Program-made: the position numbers and the translations under genes | Shown here: one piece after another, positions 45,536-57,332 of the stretch | Layout: every line of letters begins with the position of its first letter | How positions within the stretch are numbered: position 1 is the stretch's first letter | The notes under the pieces: generated by a model | What the model was told of the DNA's origin: nothing | The model's database searches: none | Seen by the model: the letters and a program-made list of their open reading frames with translations, nothing else | Assembly (NCBI GenBank): GCA_037367405.1 | Contig: JAZKJV010008883.1 | Location: 372,001 to 436,000 of the forward strand | Origin: Ottelia alismoides | Lineage: Eukaryota; Streptophyta; Magnoliopsida; Alismatales; Hydrocharitaceae | Direction: 5' to 3' | Length of the DNA stretch: 64,000 bases

Positions 45536-45592
45536 AAAGTACAAGTTATGGCTAAAGTATATATGAAATATATACGACACCCCTTATACATA
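45536..45592 (-). other. Conserved non-coding box, element D copy
   Basis: In sense: GTATAAGGGG, TGTCGTATATATTTC, then ACTTTAGCCATAACTTGTAC. Confidence 0.65.
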
Positions 45593-45719
45593 GCTCGAAC
45601 GATGTCCTCAGAGTGGATCAAGAGCGATGAAGATGACATAACTCGTGCTTAGTATAGGGAAGTGAAAAGAAAAACTATACTACAACAACGAATCAACAAA
45701 TAGAATAGAAGGACTCCGG

Positions 45720-45935
45720 TGTTTCCCCCTATACTTAGGATCAAGTAATCCTACGTATAGCAGACTGTACATAAAGGGAAATCTGAGTGGAAGAATGTAC
45801 ATGGTCTACCTCCCCTATACCCAGGGTAAAATATCCCTAAGTATAGACAACAAAACAGAGGAAAAAAGAATCATAAGAGAAATCAAAAGTCTGACACCCC
45901 CCCATACTTAGGGTAAAGTACACCTTAAGTATAAC
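45720..45935 (-). repeat. Hairpin array, element D copy
   Basis: Three hairpins near 45725-45761, 45810-45847 and 45895-45932, about 85 bases apart, each with a C-run on the plus-strand left side. The loops read caagta, taaaata and taaagta. Confidence 0.82.
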
Positions 45936-46084
45936 ATAATCATAAGATGCAAATCGGATCTTGGACTGAAGAATAGTATGATATGGACACCTGGATCTAT
46001 TCAAGGCGGAAGACGATGATAATCAGGAGTGAGATGCAATAGATGTGAGTCAAAGACCACATCTCACGCAAAATTAATAGGGGC

Positions 46085-47235
46085 GACATCAACGATCAAT
46101 GACTCATGATCTAGATATGGTTTGAGCCACTGCCCGTTAATACGAAAGGTAGAATCTGATAACATTTCGGATATGTCAATGCTCCCATTGTCATGTACCT
46201 TTCAGACCAGGTATGGTCCCTTCCACTTGCTCTACAACTTCCCTAGAAATAATATAAGTCTAGCATTGAACAACCATACTATCTTATCTGGATCAAACTG
46301 CTTGTGGCTGATATGAGAATCATGCCACTTCTTCACTCTCTCCTTGTATTGTAGGCTGCTAAAAAAGGATGAATCTCTAAGCTCCTCCAAGGCTTCCAAT
46401 TATGCCTTCATCTGATCTCCTACACACACTAGATCCAAAAATATGTTTGTGACAGCCCAAAGTGAATTATGCCTAATCTCAACAAGTAAATGGTAGGGCT
46501 TGCCATAAACGAGGCGAAAGGGAGATGTACCCAAAGGAGTCTTGAAGGAAGTCTGATATGCCCAAAAGACCGAGTCCAAAAACTGTGACCAATCCTTTCG
46601 GTCAGGACGGACTACCTTCTGCAATATAGTCTTGCTCTCCATGTTCGACACTTCAGCAAGGCCATTGGTCTGAGGATGATATGGAGTGGCTACTCAATGA
46701 TCAATACTGAACTCGCTAGCAAGGGCCTTTACCTTTTCATTAATGAAATGAGAGCCCCATCAGATATCAAAACTCTAGGCACCCCGAAATGTGAAATGAT
46801 ATTCTTCCTCAAAAATCTGCAAATGATCTTAGCATCTGCGGTTCGGTCGGGGATGGTCTCAACCCAATAACTAACATAATCAACGGCCCAAAGAATGTAC
46901 TCAAATCCCTGACTCTTAGGGAATGTACCCATGAAATCGATGCCCCATGCGTCAAAAACCTCACAGAAGTGAATGGGCTGCATCAGCATCATATCACACT
47001 GTCCATAAGTGTCCATTCTCTGACAGTCAGTACACCTCTTCACGAATTCATCAGAATCCTTAAAGAGGGTAGGCCACCATAGGTCGGATTGGAGCACTTT
47101 CTGTGTCATTCTCCTCCCAGAGTGATGTCCTCCTGCCTCAAGCTTCTGGCAGTATGTGATGATGCTTTGGTGCTCCTCTTGAGGAATGCACCGACGCCAG
47201 ATGCTATCCCCTCCTTCATGATAAATGATGGGATC
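46085..47235 (-). pseudogene. Element D integrase
   Basis: The minus-strand order is N-terminal zinc region with CTDC (near 47030), then the core with WGIDFMGTFPKS (first Asp), VLISDG (second Asp) and HPQTNGLAEVSNME near 46650 (Glu). The C-terminal domain (46085-46400) has GSIDI and INGQWLKPYL. Integrase inserts the cDNA into host DNA. The DDE set can be found, but a frameshift or stop around 46652-46730 breaks the frame, so no full protein is possible. Family: Athila-type Ty3/gypsy. Confidence 0.85.
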
Positions 47236-47238
47236 CTC

Positions 47239-47789
47239 CTAATGGTAGAACTTGGCCTTCACAAGAAAGGTCTCGAGTCGCTGTCTGGGCCAACCTTGTG
47301 GAACTTTCTTGGTAACAAGATAGTTCACAATGTCAGTGTACCACGGGAGCGAGGTGATAGCGAGGATTGCCTCATCTAGGAAGGTCTTAGAAATAGGATC
47401 AGTCTGCTCAAATTCCTTAAGATGCTCTAATCGGGAGAGATGATCTGCCACCACATTCTTGACTCCAAGCTTATCCTTAATCTCAATGTCAAATTCCTGG
47501 AGTAGAAGGATCCATCTCGTCAGTCTCGCTTTGGCATACTTCTTTGCCATGAGGTACGTGATGGCGGTACGATCTCTAAAGATAGTCACCATTTATCCAA
47601 TGATGTATGATCTGAACTTATCTAGGGTAAAAACTACGGCTAGCATCTCCTTCTCAATGACGGTATAGTTCCGTTGCGTGGCGTCCAATGTATGGCTAGC
47701 GTAGTGAATGGCAAATGGCACTCCATCCCTCCTCTGTCCCAACACAACCCCTATGGGAAAATCGGAGGCATCCGTCATGATCTCGAATG
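47239..47789 (-). pseudogene. Element D RNase H
   Basis: Motifs in order: MTDASDFPIGVVLGQRRDG (first catalytic Asp), then YTVIEKEMLAVVFTLDKFRS (Glu), then a stop near 47593. The frame resumes with FRDRTAITYL (Asp), TRWILLLQEFDIEIKDKLG and NVVADHLSRL. RNase H removes the RNA strand during reverse transcription. One stop is the only break I see. Confidence 0.83.
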
Positions 47790-48690
47790 GGAGAGACCAA
47801 TCAGGCGGTTGAAGGACAGGAGCCTCAACAACTAGACTCTTGAGAGTCTCAAATGACGCAAGACACTTATCATCTACGATGAACTCGATGTCTTTGGTCA
47901 GCAAATCAGTCAACAGTCGGGCAATCTTGTTAAAATCATGAATGAATGGCCGGTAGAAACTAATGTGCCCCAGAAAAGACTGTAACTGTCGCAAGTTGGA
48001 TGGTGGATTGAGTTTCCTGATGATATCCACCTTGGCCGGATCAACCTCCATGCCCATGTTGGAGATGATATGACCAAGCACCGTCCCTTGAGTCACCATG
48101 AAGTGACTCTTCTTCTAGGATAATACAAGATGGACCTCTATGCATCGTTGAAGGACGCGGTGTAGGTAGTCAAGACAAGCATCAAACCCATCGCCATAGA
48201 CCAAAAGTCGTCCATGAAGACTCCAAGCACTCACCCACCATGTCCGAGAAGATGGACAACATGCACCTTTGGAATGTTGCCGGAGCGTTACATAGACCAA
48301 AGGGCATCCTCTGAAAGCATATGTCCCAAATGGACAGGTGAATGTAGTCTTATCCTGGTTTTCGGGCACAATGGCCAACTGATTGTATCTGGAGTACCCA
48401 TCAAGGAAGCAGTAGTGACTCTTCCCATCTAGTCTCTCTATGATCTGGTCAATAAAAGGCAACGGGAAATGATCCTTCTTAGTGGCCTGGTTCAATCGTC
48501 TGTAGTCCAGATAGACCCTCCAAGAAGTGGGTACCCGAGTAGCTATCTCCTCTCTGGACTCACCCACAACTGTAGTGATGCCCGTCTTCTTAGGCACCAC
48601 ATGTAATCGACTAACCCACTTGGAGTCAGAGATGGGGTAGATAAAACCGGTGCTCCACCATTTCAAGATTTCCTTCATGACAACCTCTCG
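47790..48690 (-). pseudogene. Element D reverse transcriptase
   Basis: The minus strand carries SKWVSRLHVVPKKTGIT, WRVYLDYRRLNQATKKDHFP, FIDQIIERL and CFLDGYSRYNQLAIVPENQD, the Athila RT signature. A frameshift near 48270-48310 moves the catalytic segment: MDDF is found in another frame near 48220. A stop near 48115 follows, then LGHIISNMGMEVD and QSFLGHISFYRPFIHDF resume at 48099. RT would copy the genomic RNA into DNA. The gene is broken at or next to its active site. Confidence 0.87.
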
Positions 48691-48848
48691 AAGGTTAGGT
48701 TTCAGCTGTCGTTGGAACTCATGCGATGGCTTGGCGTCCTCTTCGAGATAGATATCGTGGGAGCACAGGCTGGACTTATCCCTTGTAGATCAGCTACACT
48801 CCATTCTATCACCTTGTGATTCTTTTCAAGAACTTCTATCAAGCGAGA

Positions 48849-49409
48849 TTATTGCTCTCCAGTCAAATCTACTGAGATATTGACAGGGTGCATCTCATGC
48901 TCGCCTGCAAGGAATCTATACTTTAGCGACTGCAGCAAGGGCTTCAGCTCTGGGAAACTAGGAGTTGGCAAATCTAGCCTCTGAAAAGTATGAGTGAAGG
49001 CAACCAAATCTTCATGGGAGAACTCTCGCTGATCATGAAAATCTGGTGAAGACTGCTCTGCTGATGTATTTGTACTCTGTATTGGATCAGTTTCCACCCT
49101 AGCTGCTGGGTCTGTAAGAATCAGACATGGTATCAACTCATCAAACTCTGGCCAATCAGTAGACTCTGAGGGATCTAAATCTGAATCAAAAGAAATATCA
49201 ATTGCCTCGCTATCCTGAACACAGTCTATAGCCTCGAATGTGTCCTCTGCCAAGAGTGTGCTCTCCATGCTCTCCTTTGCTTCAATCTGGAAATCTGTTG
49301 TATCTGAGTGTGAGAGGATGGCTCGTGAAACGGGATCTAACCAAGCGGCTTCATCATATGTGATCAGAAAATCACACTTCTGATGGACGTCTCGCTCTGC
49401 CTCTGTCAT
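48849..49409 (-). pseudogene. Element D PR-RT linker
   Basis: This open frame of 186 codons is Asp/Glu/Ser-rich. It ends in PELKPLLQSLKYRFLAGEHE and VNISVDLTGEQ, the block that precedes RT in Athila polyproteins. It separates protease from RT and has no known enzymatic role. A stop near 49420 cuts it from the protease. Confidence 0.75.
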
Positions 49410-49427
49410 CTGTTCTGAATTGTTGAG

Positions 49428-49830
49428 CTACTCTGAGCAGGATGAATCTCGCGCTATAGTCTCGTCGATCGTCTCTATTTGTATACTCTCGCCCTCGACG
49501 CGAAAGTATACCTTCCCGCTATCATGATCGAATACTGCCTTACCTATGGACAAGAACGGGCATCCAAGAATGATGGGGGTATCGGTCATAGACTCAGGGA
49601 TCTCCATGTCCAACACAATGAAGTCCATGGGGAATTTTAGGCCCTGAATTGTGACGACCACATCCTTCAACAACCCATTCAGCCTCTTGACAGATCTATC
49701 AGCAAACATAAGGACTATCCTGCTCTATTGAAGAGGGCCAAACTCGAATCGGTCGAGTAAGGCTACCGGAAGTAGGTTGATGGAATAACCACTATCTAAT
49801 AGAGTTCGATCGAACTCTGCTCATGGATGT
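49428..49830 (-). pseudogene. Element D aspartic protease
   Basis: The minus strand reads TLLDSGYSINLLPVALLDRF with the catalytic DSG codons at 49788-49796. After a stop near 49726 it continues with FADRSVKRLNGLLKDVVV and PIILGCPFL (second conserved motif). This is the family standard that element A's protease lacks. It would process Gag-Pol in the particle. Confidence 0.82.
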
Positions 49831-50193
49831 GACATTTGACATAGGGATCTCCTGCATCTAGCCTCTTGGTTGGTAGACAGTTCTGAATGGCGAAGCAGGT
49901 GGCACGAGTGAGCACATGGATCTCTGCATGACGGTTCCTCTTCTTCCTGTGAATGGTGGTCTTCTCTCTCAGGTTCCTCTAGAAGAGAGGGATGTGCTCA
50001 AGGGACTCCTGTAGAGTCAGCTGAATGTGAAATCTATCTATCAATTGCTGGATGAACTCTAACTAGTGGGATTCTTTTGGATTTTCTTTTTTATTCCCCT
50101 TAGCCATGTGGAGTACTTAAGGGAAGGGGATGGCTAGTCCCTCCTCAGATGGAGGGCTAGGGTCAGGTCCCTATTGCTGTGACGAAATAGAAT
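49831..50193 (-). other. Gag-PR spacer, element D
   Basis: No intact frame. The translated pieces are Glu/His-rich and probably the linker between Gag and protease. Confidence 0.45.
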
Positions 50194-52666
50194 TCATACA
50201 AACAACTCCGGGCATCGCAGATAGACTCGCAAGTAAAGAACCCTTTCCTTTATTAATTTTTTAGATTTTCTTGAAGAGTCATGAGATACAAAAACAGAAG
50301 GAAATGCAATAGGAATAGAAGGGGTGGCCTCAGTACCACCCGCGATATCTGGACTTGCGGTATCAACACTGCTCTCTAGCTCAACATCAACATGTTTGGT
50401 GGCATCAGCAGCACCTCCTGCATCTGGTGAAGTGATGGCCTTAGTACCGTCAGCTGGATCTATATTCTTAGTGGCGCCAGTACCACCATCATCAACATCA
50501 TCATGAGTTCCATCAGCACCGCTCTCCTCCTCGTCAGGCGCTCCTGAGTCATCATGGTGTCGTCGCTCAGACGAGGCACTGTCGACTGGCATCCTACCGC
50601 TTCTAAGTGTAGCAAAGTCAACATCAAAAGTATATGTAGTAATATCACCCAATGAGTCACTAGGAGTGGTAACCTCTGTAAACTCTACCTGCTCAAACTT
50701 CCTCTTCAGGTTGTTCGGATTAGGCTCGATCTGAACGAATATGGCGGCCTTGCCCATCATGATCTCCCTCATATCCTGACGGAACTCATCCATCTCCCGA
50801 CTGAAAGTGGCCTGCTACTCGGAGATAAGGCTGGGTAAATCATTAAGTGCTGGGTTCTCATAGGCTGGCCCATGAGAAGCAGACGGGTTTCCTATCTGGA
50901 AGTGAGGCTGCTGCTGCTAGGAAGGATGAGGGGGATACATGTGATAATACTGCTGAGGCTGTTGTTGCTGCATCCACGGCTGTTCCTACTGATAGGGACG
51001 AGGACCAAACTGGTAGTATGGTTGTGGTTGTGGGAACTGGGACTGCTGCTGCTGCTGGCTGTACTGGACACCCTGAACTGGAGGTTGCTAGTGGGATGAG
51101 GCACCTCCGGTCGACCATCGGAATCCGGGATGGTCTCAGCGGATCCCAGGATGAGGTCGGTCATACCAAATCTCATTGTCTTCCATCAATGGGTCCTGCT
51201 CGTAAGGGGGTGGGGGGAGAACTGCTAGGGGCTGATCTGGCTGGTAGACCACCATCTGAGTGTCCGGAGATGGTGGTAGCTAGACATACTGCTGCTGCTG
51301 GAACGACTTCGTCTAAATGTGGTGCACCTGTTTGTAGTTGGCGGAGGGCTGGGTCGAGCTGCTGCTGCTGGGGTCAGCCCGTGACCTGAGACGGGGCTGA
51401 GAAGCCGTCTGTGTCTCCTGGAGACACATGATCTAGGTCTTCAGCTCACTCAGCGTCTGTGCTATCTGATCTATCAGAGACATGCCCTGGCACTGCTTCT
51501 TCTCAATGATCTCGGTGCGGTCCAGCTTCTCGCTGGTGATGCCCATATCAGCGTCCGACGACTCTGCCTATGTTGCGGCTGCTGAAGATGTGGAAGGACC
51601 TACATCGACCCGTGTTATCCTCTAATAGGACACGACATGTGGTGTGGGCTTCCCCTATGTGTAAAGGCGGGTCTGGGACATGAATGTATAATTCTCTACC
51701 ATCTCCTCGTAGATGGCCCAAACTTGATGCTCATCCTTGGCGAAATAGGAACCCCCACAGGATGCGTTCACTAGCCCCTGCAACTCTGGTGTCAGCCTGC
51801 AGAAGAAACTCTGAACAATGTTGGGCTTTTATATATCGTGATGGGGACACCGGTCGATGAGCTCTTTGAATCTGTCCCATGCCTCATGGAATTGTTCACT
51901 GGGAAGCATGGAGAAGTTGTTGATGAGGGCTCGTGCTGCATTCATCCGGCCGAGTGGATAGTACTTATTCAAGTACTCATTTTGGAGCTATTCCCTTGAT
52001 GTGACGTATCTCCCTAGGTGCTTCAGCCAATAGGCTACTCTGTCGACGAGGGAGAACGGAAAGGCCATCATCTTGATGGTATCCTCATCCACGAGACGAT
52101 CGTGGACCGTGCTGCAGATCATCTCAAACTCCTGGAGATGGAGGTGCGGCTCCTCGGTGGCAAGCCCGTGATATCTAGGCAGTAACTGGATGGTCTGAGG
52201 GGGGAGCTTGAAGTCCCCCAGAATAGCTGGCAGCTGGATCCATCGGTGTGTCAGAGTCGCACAACGATTGTGCAACTCTCTCATCGGGCGTGCTGGTGCT
52301 TCTGGCTGCACTGGTTCATCTGGCTCTCCTCCCTCAGGAATGTCTCCTCCACCTGCTCTGTTTCTTCTCCTCTTTGTCCGCTCGTATCTGCACCATCTCC
52401 CTGCGCATATCGGCCATGAAAGCCCCTTGGTCTCTGATCTGGCGCTACATGGTCTCCAAGGAGGCTAAAAGCGTGTTGTTGATGTCACCCTAATCAAGTA
52501 CGTAGGTGTTGGTCTGGCCGAGTCCATCAGTGCACTCCTCGTTGTTGGCCATGGTCTCTGCAAAGGCAAAAGACTCAAACTCAGGTGCCGTCAAATGAAC
52601 AAACATCTGTTGCAGTCTCTGCTCGGGCACTCCAGGACTGGTATAAGGGTAGTCGAGGGGGAACAT
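50194..52666 (-). pseudogene. Element D gag
   Basis: A start at 52666 (MFPLDYPYTS) follows the leader. The core at 51988-52311 has IQLLPRYHGLATEEPHLHLQ, IKMMAFPFSLVDRVAYWL and LGRYVTS, the Athila Gag domain. The middle (51000-51900) is broken in several frames and Gln-rich. The last part (50194-50793) has MDEFRQDMREIM, a probable short coiled coil, then an acidic Asp/Gly/Ala-rich stretch. No zinc knuckle is seen. The minus-strand frames are the real ones; the plus-strand ORFs (50847-51389 and others) are their complements. Confidence 0.78.
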
Positions 52667-54312
52667 GGTGGATTCAAACTCGGGTTCGGAGAGCGGGTCT
52701 GGGCTCTCGCAAACCAACCTAGATGAATGGGGCGGAGTGCTCGAAAGCAGTGCAGCCAAAGGCTGCCTAAGGGACCTCCAGCCCATCATCATGATGCGGA
52801 GAGTGAAGGCAGATGAGATCTGGAAAACACACAAGATCAGGCAAACAAACCCTCAATTCACCTACTCACGCTGAGCTAATGATCGTAAAGGTTCGGTCTT
52901 TTATCTTATCGATTTTATTAGGTGATAAATCTGTCTATCAGAGCGATTAAGCGAGTTGTTGGGAATCCAACACTCTCAGGAGACTGTCCCGATCCCAAGG
53001 CTAGATCTTTCCCAGCCAGTACAAGTTGCGGACCATTTACTAGCTACGCGATCAACTCGCTCTATTAAGGATATCGCGACCTGCTTTACCGGAAACCAAA
53101 GCGATCCTCACTGGAGAACGACTAACCTGAAATCAGTAGTCTGAAAAGAGGTCGGATATGGCTCTAGCCTTGTGTGGGTCACTCTCTCGCTCATCTAAAT
53201 CAATCAATGAGGGAATTTCTACCCTAAGACAAAATTTTCAATGAGGTGTCTTTTAGGGTCAAGTGTGTTTAGCAGTCCCAATTTTATGGTTTTTACTTAG
53301 ATATTTTTCAAGAAAACAACGCATAATGAATTTTCCGATTCTCCTGATTATTTTAAGTCCAAAAACATAGGGGGAGAAGTCGAAAAAGCCGATGCGCGAT
53401 CAAACACTATGATGCATGCAAAGTCAGAAATGCGTACCTAACGCCAACACTCTACATGCAGGGTGATCCGCGCAAAAAATAAAGATAGAATTAAAACTAC
53501 CTATATGATGCAAAAAGAAATCGGCCATAGACAGAAAATTTCTACTCGAGAAGAACAATAGCTAATAGGTCAACAAGAGAGGTCGGGGTCCGGTCTCTGA
53601 TGCCGATCGATATCCGCTACAACGGATCCTGCCAGCGCTGTATACAGCCTCTAGCAGCACATGATCTCTCAGGTGACCAAATTAGCTTTTTCTTTGTGAT
53701 TTAATTAATTCAGTCAACTTAGCAATCTATAGGTGCAGGTAAATGATTAGGGTTGGGTCCTTAATTAATTACATCACAGTCAATAAGAAATCCTAAGTCT
53801 AGGGGCCAAAATCTTCGAGAATCAAAATAAAAGAAAAGTCGAAAAACTCAAAACCGGCATAAAAATCACAGTGAGGACCCCCGAGCACATCGGTGCTCGA
53901 CGAAACAAACCTCGATAATAGGCCAAGTCCAAGTGTCTGAGTCATGTATTATTACAATAATAATGGAATAAAAAATAAAAAAGGAAGACTGCAATCCTTC
54001 CAAGGGTCCTGCTCCTCCTCTTCCCACGGCTCGATGCAGAAATGAGTCACCTCCGCTTCGCTCAGGTGCCTCGGCGCTCCTATGAAAGATGCCCTCGCTC
54101 ATCGGGCCCCTCACAAGAAAGAAAGAACAGAAAATGGCCAGATCACAGTTATAAAAATAAAAATAAGAATAAAATAAAATGAATGAGAATAAAAATGAAG
54201 AAAAAGAAATGGAAACAAAATAAAAACAAATATAAAAAGTAAATAAAGAAAAATAAAAAGAAGAAGAAAATAGAAACAAAACCAAAATGGAAAATTGACT
54301 ACTAAGCCGTGC
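52667..54312 (-). other. Element D leader
   Basis: About 1.65 kb of non-coding leader between PBS and gag. The stretch 52880-53240 is the inverted counterpart of C's 38100-38330 and B's 26490-26700. The stretch 54120-54300 is an A-rich low-complexity run. No gene supported. Confidence 0.6.
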
Positions 54313-54330
54313 TCCCTGGCAACGGCGCCA
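54313..54330 (-). other. Element D primer binding site (tRNA-Asp)
   Basis: The minus strand reads TGGCGCCGTTGCCAGGGA, only one base from the tRNA-Asp complement, three bases from the LTR. It is the best-preserved PBS in the window. Confidence 0.9.
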
Positions 54331-54333
54331 TTC

Positions 54334-56178
54334 TGATGACCCACGGATGTAACTCGTGTTAAGGAATATTTAGGGACGTTGCGACCCGAATCGCAAGGCG
54401 CAATCAACAAGAAAAAGTAGACCACCAACAAAATCAATCAAACATAAAAATGAGGCAAGCAGTCTTGCTAGTTATTTAACCCGGTATAACTACTAGGGTC
54501 GAACACAAGGAGCACGGAATGAAACCTACGAAGTAGTCAGGAAATCCAAGAAAGAAAGGAATTTTTGGTGATTTTTAATTTTTGATTTTTATGATTTTCT
54601 ATTAAGAGAAGAAATGAAGAAAAAGGCCAAAAATCACACTCAAGCAATTATTTGAAGGGTCAAATGACTCAAGAATTCAAAACAAAAATATTTTTTATGG
54701 TTTTGAAATATTCAGGTGTTTTTGGGAATTTTCTTGTGTTTTTCTTATTTTTATTTAATTTTCTACAAAGAAAAGAAAGAAGAAAAATGCAAACAGTGTG
54801 TAGCCGAGATTGACAAGCACTTTAAAAATATTTAAAGTACCTATAAAATCTGAGCAATAATTTTATGTGAAAATATAAAATAAAATCTACCTATGGAAAC
54901 TTGAAACACATTTTTTTATTTTTTTTTTGAATTTTTAATATTTTTTATAAGGTTTTTAGTCTTTTTTTATTTTTAAGGGTTTTATTAGAGGGAATGAAAC
55001 AAAATCACAATGAAACTAAAACGAGACAAAACAAGCAATCATGGATTTTTTTTGGAATTTATGAAGCTATTTTTTAAATTGATTTTTTAAAATAAATAGA
55101 GACACTTTTTATGGTTTTTGAATTTTAGGAAATATCAAATAAAACCAAAACATGTTACAAAAATTATAAAAATCCTACACAGTAGCAGGAGCTACATATA
55201 AAAATTTTGGAATTTTTGTAGTAATTTTGATATTTATTTGAATAAAAATAAGGCAAACAGGTTACAAAGACCTAACTGCAAATATCGAAAAGTTAGCAGC
55301 CAAAATGTAACACGTGTAAATAGTTCAGGGTTGAAGTTGCAAAATGTCCAAGTTCACATGTGAACAACACGTGAATCAGGCACTCAAGGGTATAAATGCA
55401 ATTCCTATAAAGAAACATTCATTCATGAACAACAATAAAGTCCAGGATAAATATTGCAAATAACCCAGCAGGTCACATGTCACTTCACGTGATACACTCA
55501 TGAATACCTGTAAATACCCACAAATTTCCTGAAATTACCTGTAAATACCCACGAATTTCATGAAATTACCATTCAACGTGCATTTGTTAAATATGCATTT
55601 TTAACACCTTTTATATTTAAATAAAAGAATAAGGAAGAAAAGAAAAATAAAATAAAATAAAATAAAAATAAAGGATGTATTTATGAAATAAATGCGGACT
55701 GACCCGAACCCCAAGAGAAAGTCAAGACTTGACCTAATCGACCAGGAACAAAGTAGGGGGAGATAGGGTTTTTAAACCAAAAATCCAAAAATAATTTGTA
55801 AATATTTTTAGAAATATATACATGGAAGTAAAAACACATTTTTATTTTAATTTTGGCAAAATTAATATATATATATATATATGAGATATAAATACAAGCT
55901 ATAATAGCCCTATCTCTCTCTACTTATTTTATTTGGCGATCAGGCCAATGCTTGGCCTTATCTTGGTTTGGGTCACTCATTATTTATTCTAAATACTTCC
56001 TTCTTTTTCTCTTTTTATTCTTTATTCTTTTATTTTTGCACAAATACATGCTAATTATAGAATATTAATACTTGCATGCATATTGCTAAGTTATTGTATT
56101 TACACCTATTTACATGCTGCTTTGCCAAGATAATTATCTAAATTAAAAGAATAAAGAGTGATGAATAGGGATTCAGCA
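54334..56178 (-). mobile_element. Element D 5' LTR
   Basis: 1,845 bp. In sense it starts TGCTGAATCCCTATTCATC at 56178 and ends GTCATCA at 54334. The sense-start third matches the chimeric LTR at 43380-43986. It contains a 31-bp tandem duplication (units at 55505 and 55536) and an (at)n run at 55867-55885. A clear TATA box in sense is not obvious. Confidence 0.8.
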
Positions 56179-56925
56179 TTATGCAATATAGACAAAATCA
56201 TTTTGTGGAGTCATTTTCTGATTCTGAACTTTTATGGAATTTTTGAAATTTTTTTGCAAATTTTTATGCAATTTTGAAAACATTTTGCAAATTTCTATAT
56301 GTTTTTGGTTTTTCAGATTTTTAAGGGTTTATAAAAAACAAAAGAGTTTGGTAAAATAATTATGTCCTGAATTTTTTACGGGAGTGCGTCTTGTTATTTA
56401 TAGGCATTAGGGTTCAAGAATTTACACTAGGTATTTACAAGGATTATGTTAGTTGTTATGTACAGATTTTTATTTACAGAGTTTGTAAAGAATCTTGTTT
56501 TGCTATCAGTATGTACAAGATTCTCGAAATCATTTGAAACAATTTTGATAAATATTTTGACAGCTTTATTTTGAAAAATACTTTGAGAAATAATTTGTGC
56601 AAATATTTACAAAATCTGAAAATCATTTTATAATGTTTTTTCAAAGTATTTTTACAACTATTTTCCAAATCATTTGCAAATAGATTTTCAAAATATTTTA
56701 TTCAAACAAAGGAAATAAATTTTTACAAACAAAAATTTTTATAAATGTTTGAAAATATTTTACAACATATTTTCAAATGGTTTTACAAAAGATTTTTTAA
56801 AGAAAATTTCCAACCATTTTTAAACATTTTGCAAAACATTTTTAACTGGTTTATTAACTGTAATTATAAAGAATATGGATGCGTGTTTTAGTTTTTATTA
56901 ATTGGCCATATTATTGAAAACGTGT
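56179..56925 (-). mobile_element. Element H 3' non-coding remnant
   Basis: AT-rich, with a phased AT tract at 56520-56840 like those of C, D and F. It starts abruptly at the D LTR border; H's own PPT and 3' LTR are not here. No gene. Confidence 0.6.
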
Positions 56926-56984
56926 AATTACGAGTTATGGCTAAAGTATGTACAACGTATATATGACCCCCTTATACTTAGCTT
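56926..56984 (-). other. Conserved non-coding box, element H copy
   Basis: In sense: AAGTATAAGGGGG, TCATATATACGTTG, then ACTTTAGCCATAACTCGTAA. Confidence 0.65.
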
Positions 56985-57086
56985 AATTTATGTCATCATA
57001 GACCAGAGAAAAAAGGAAGACATAACTCATATTATGTATAAGAAAGTCTATACTACAAAGACATAATAATGAATGAGACGTCGGTC

Positions 57087-57332
57087 ATCCCCCCTTTACT
57101 TAGGATCAATTGATCCTAAGTATAGCATATTGTATACAAGGCACGGTGGGTCAAGGTGGGAATACAAAAATCATCAGCTCTGTCTGTCTCCCCCTATACT
57201 TAGGGTAAAATATCCCTAAGTTTATACAGAATATCAAGAGTTTAGGAGATATATGAGGAAACAAAGTATGAACACCTATATATACTAACCCCCACCCATA
57301 CTTAGGATGAAGTATATCCTAAGTATAGCAAT
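57087..57332 (-). repeat. Hairpin array, element H copy
   Basis: Three hairpins near 57092-57124, 57192-57226 and 57297-57330, about 100 bases apart. The first has a 12-bp stem (acttaggatcaa with ttgatcctaagt) and reads as a near-perfect palindrome. Confidence 0.83.

Noticed and set aside
50847..51389. 180-codon plus-strand ORF
   Set aside because: Complement of element D's gag region, which has recognisable motifs on the minus strand.
33474..56178. Target-site duplication around the C/D unit
   Set aside because: The bases before 33474 (tagtc) and after 56178 (ttatg) do not match, so insertion of the pair as one unit is not shown.
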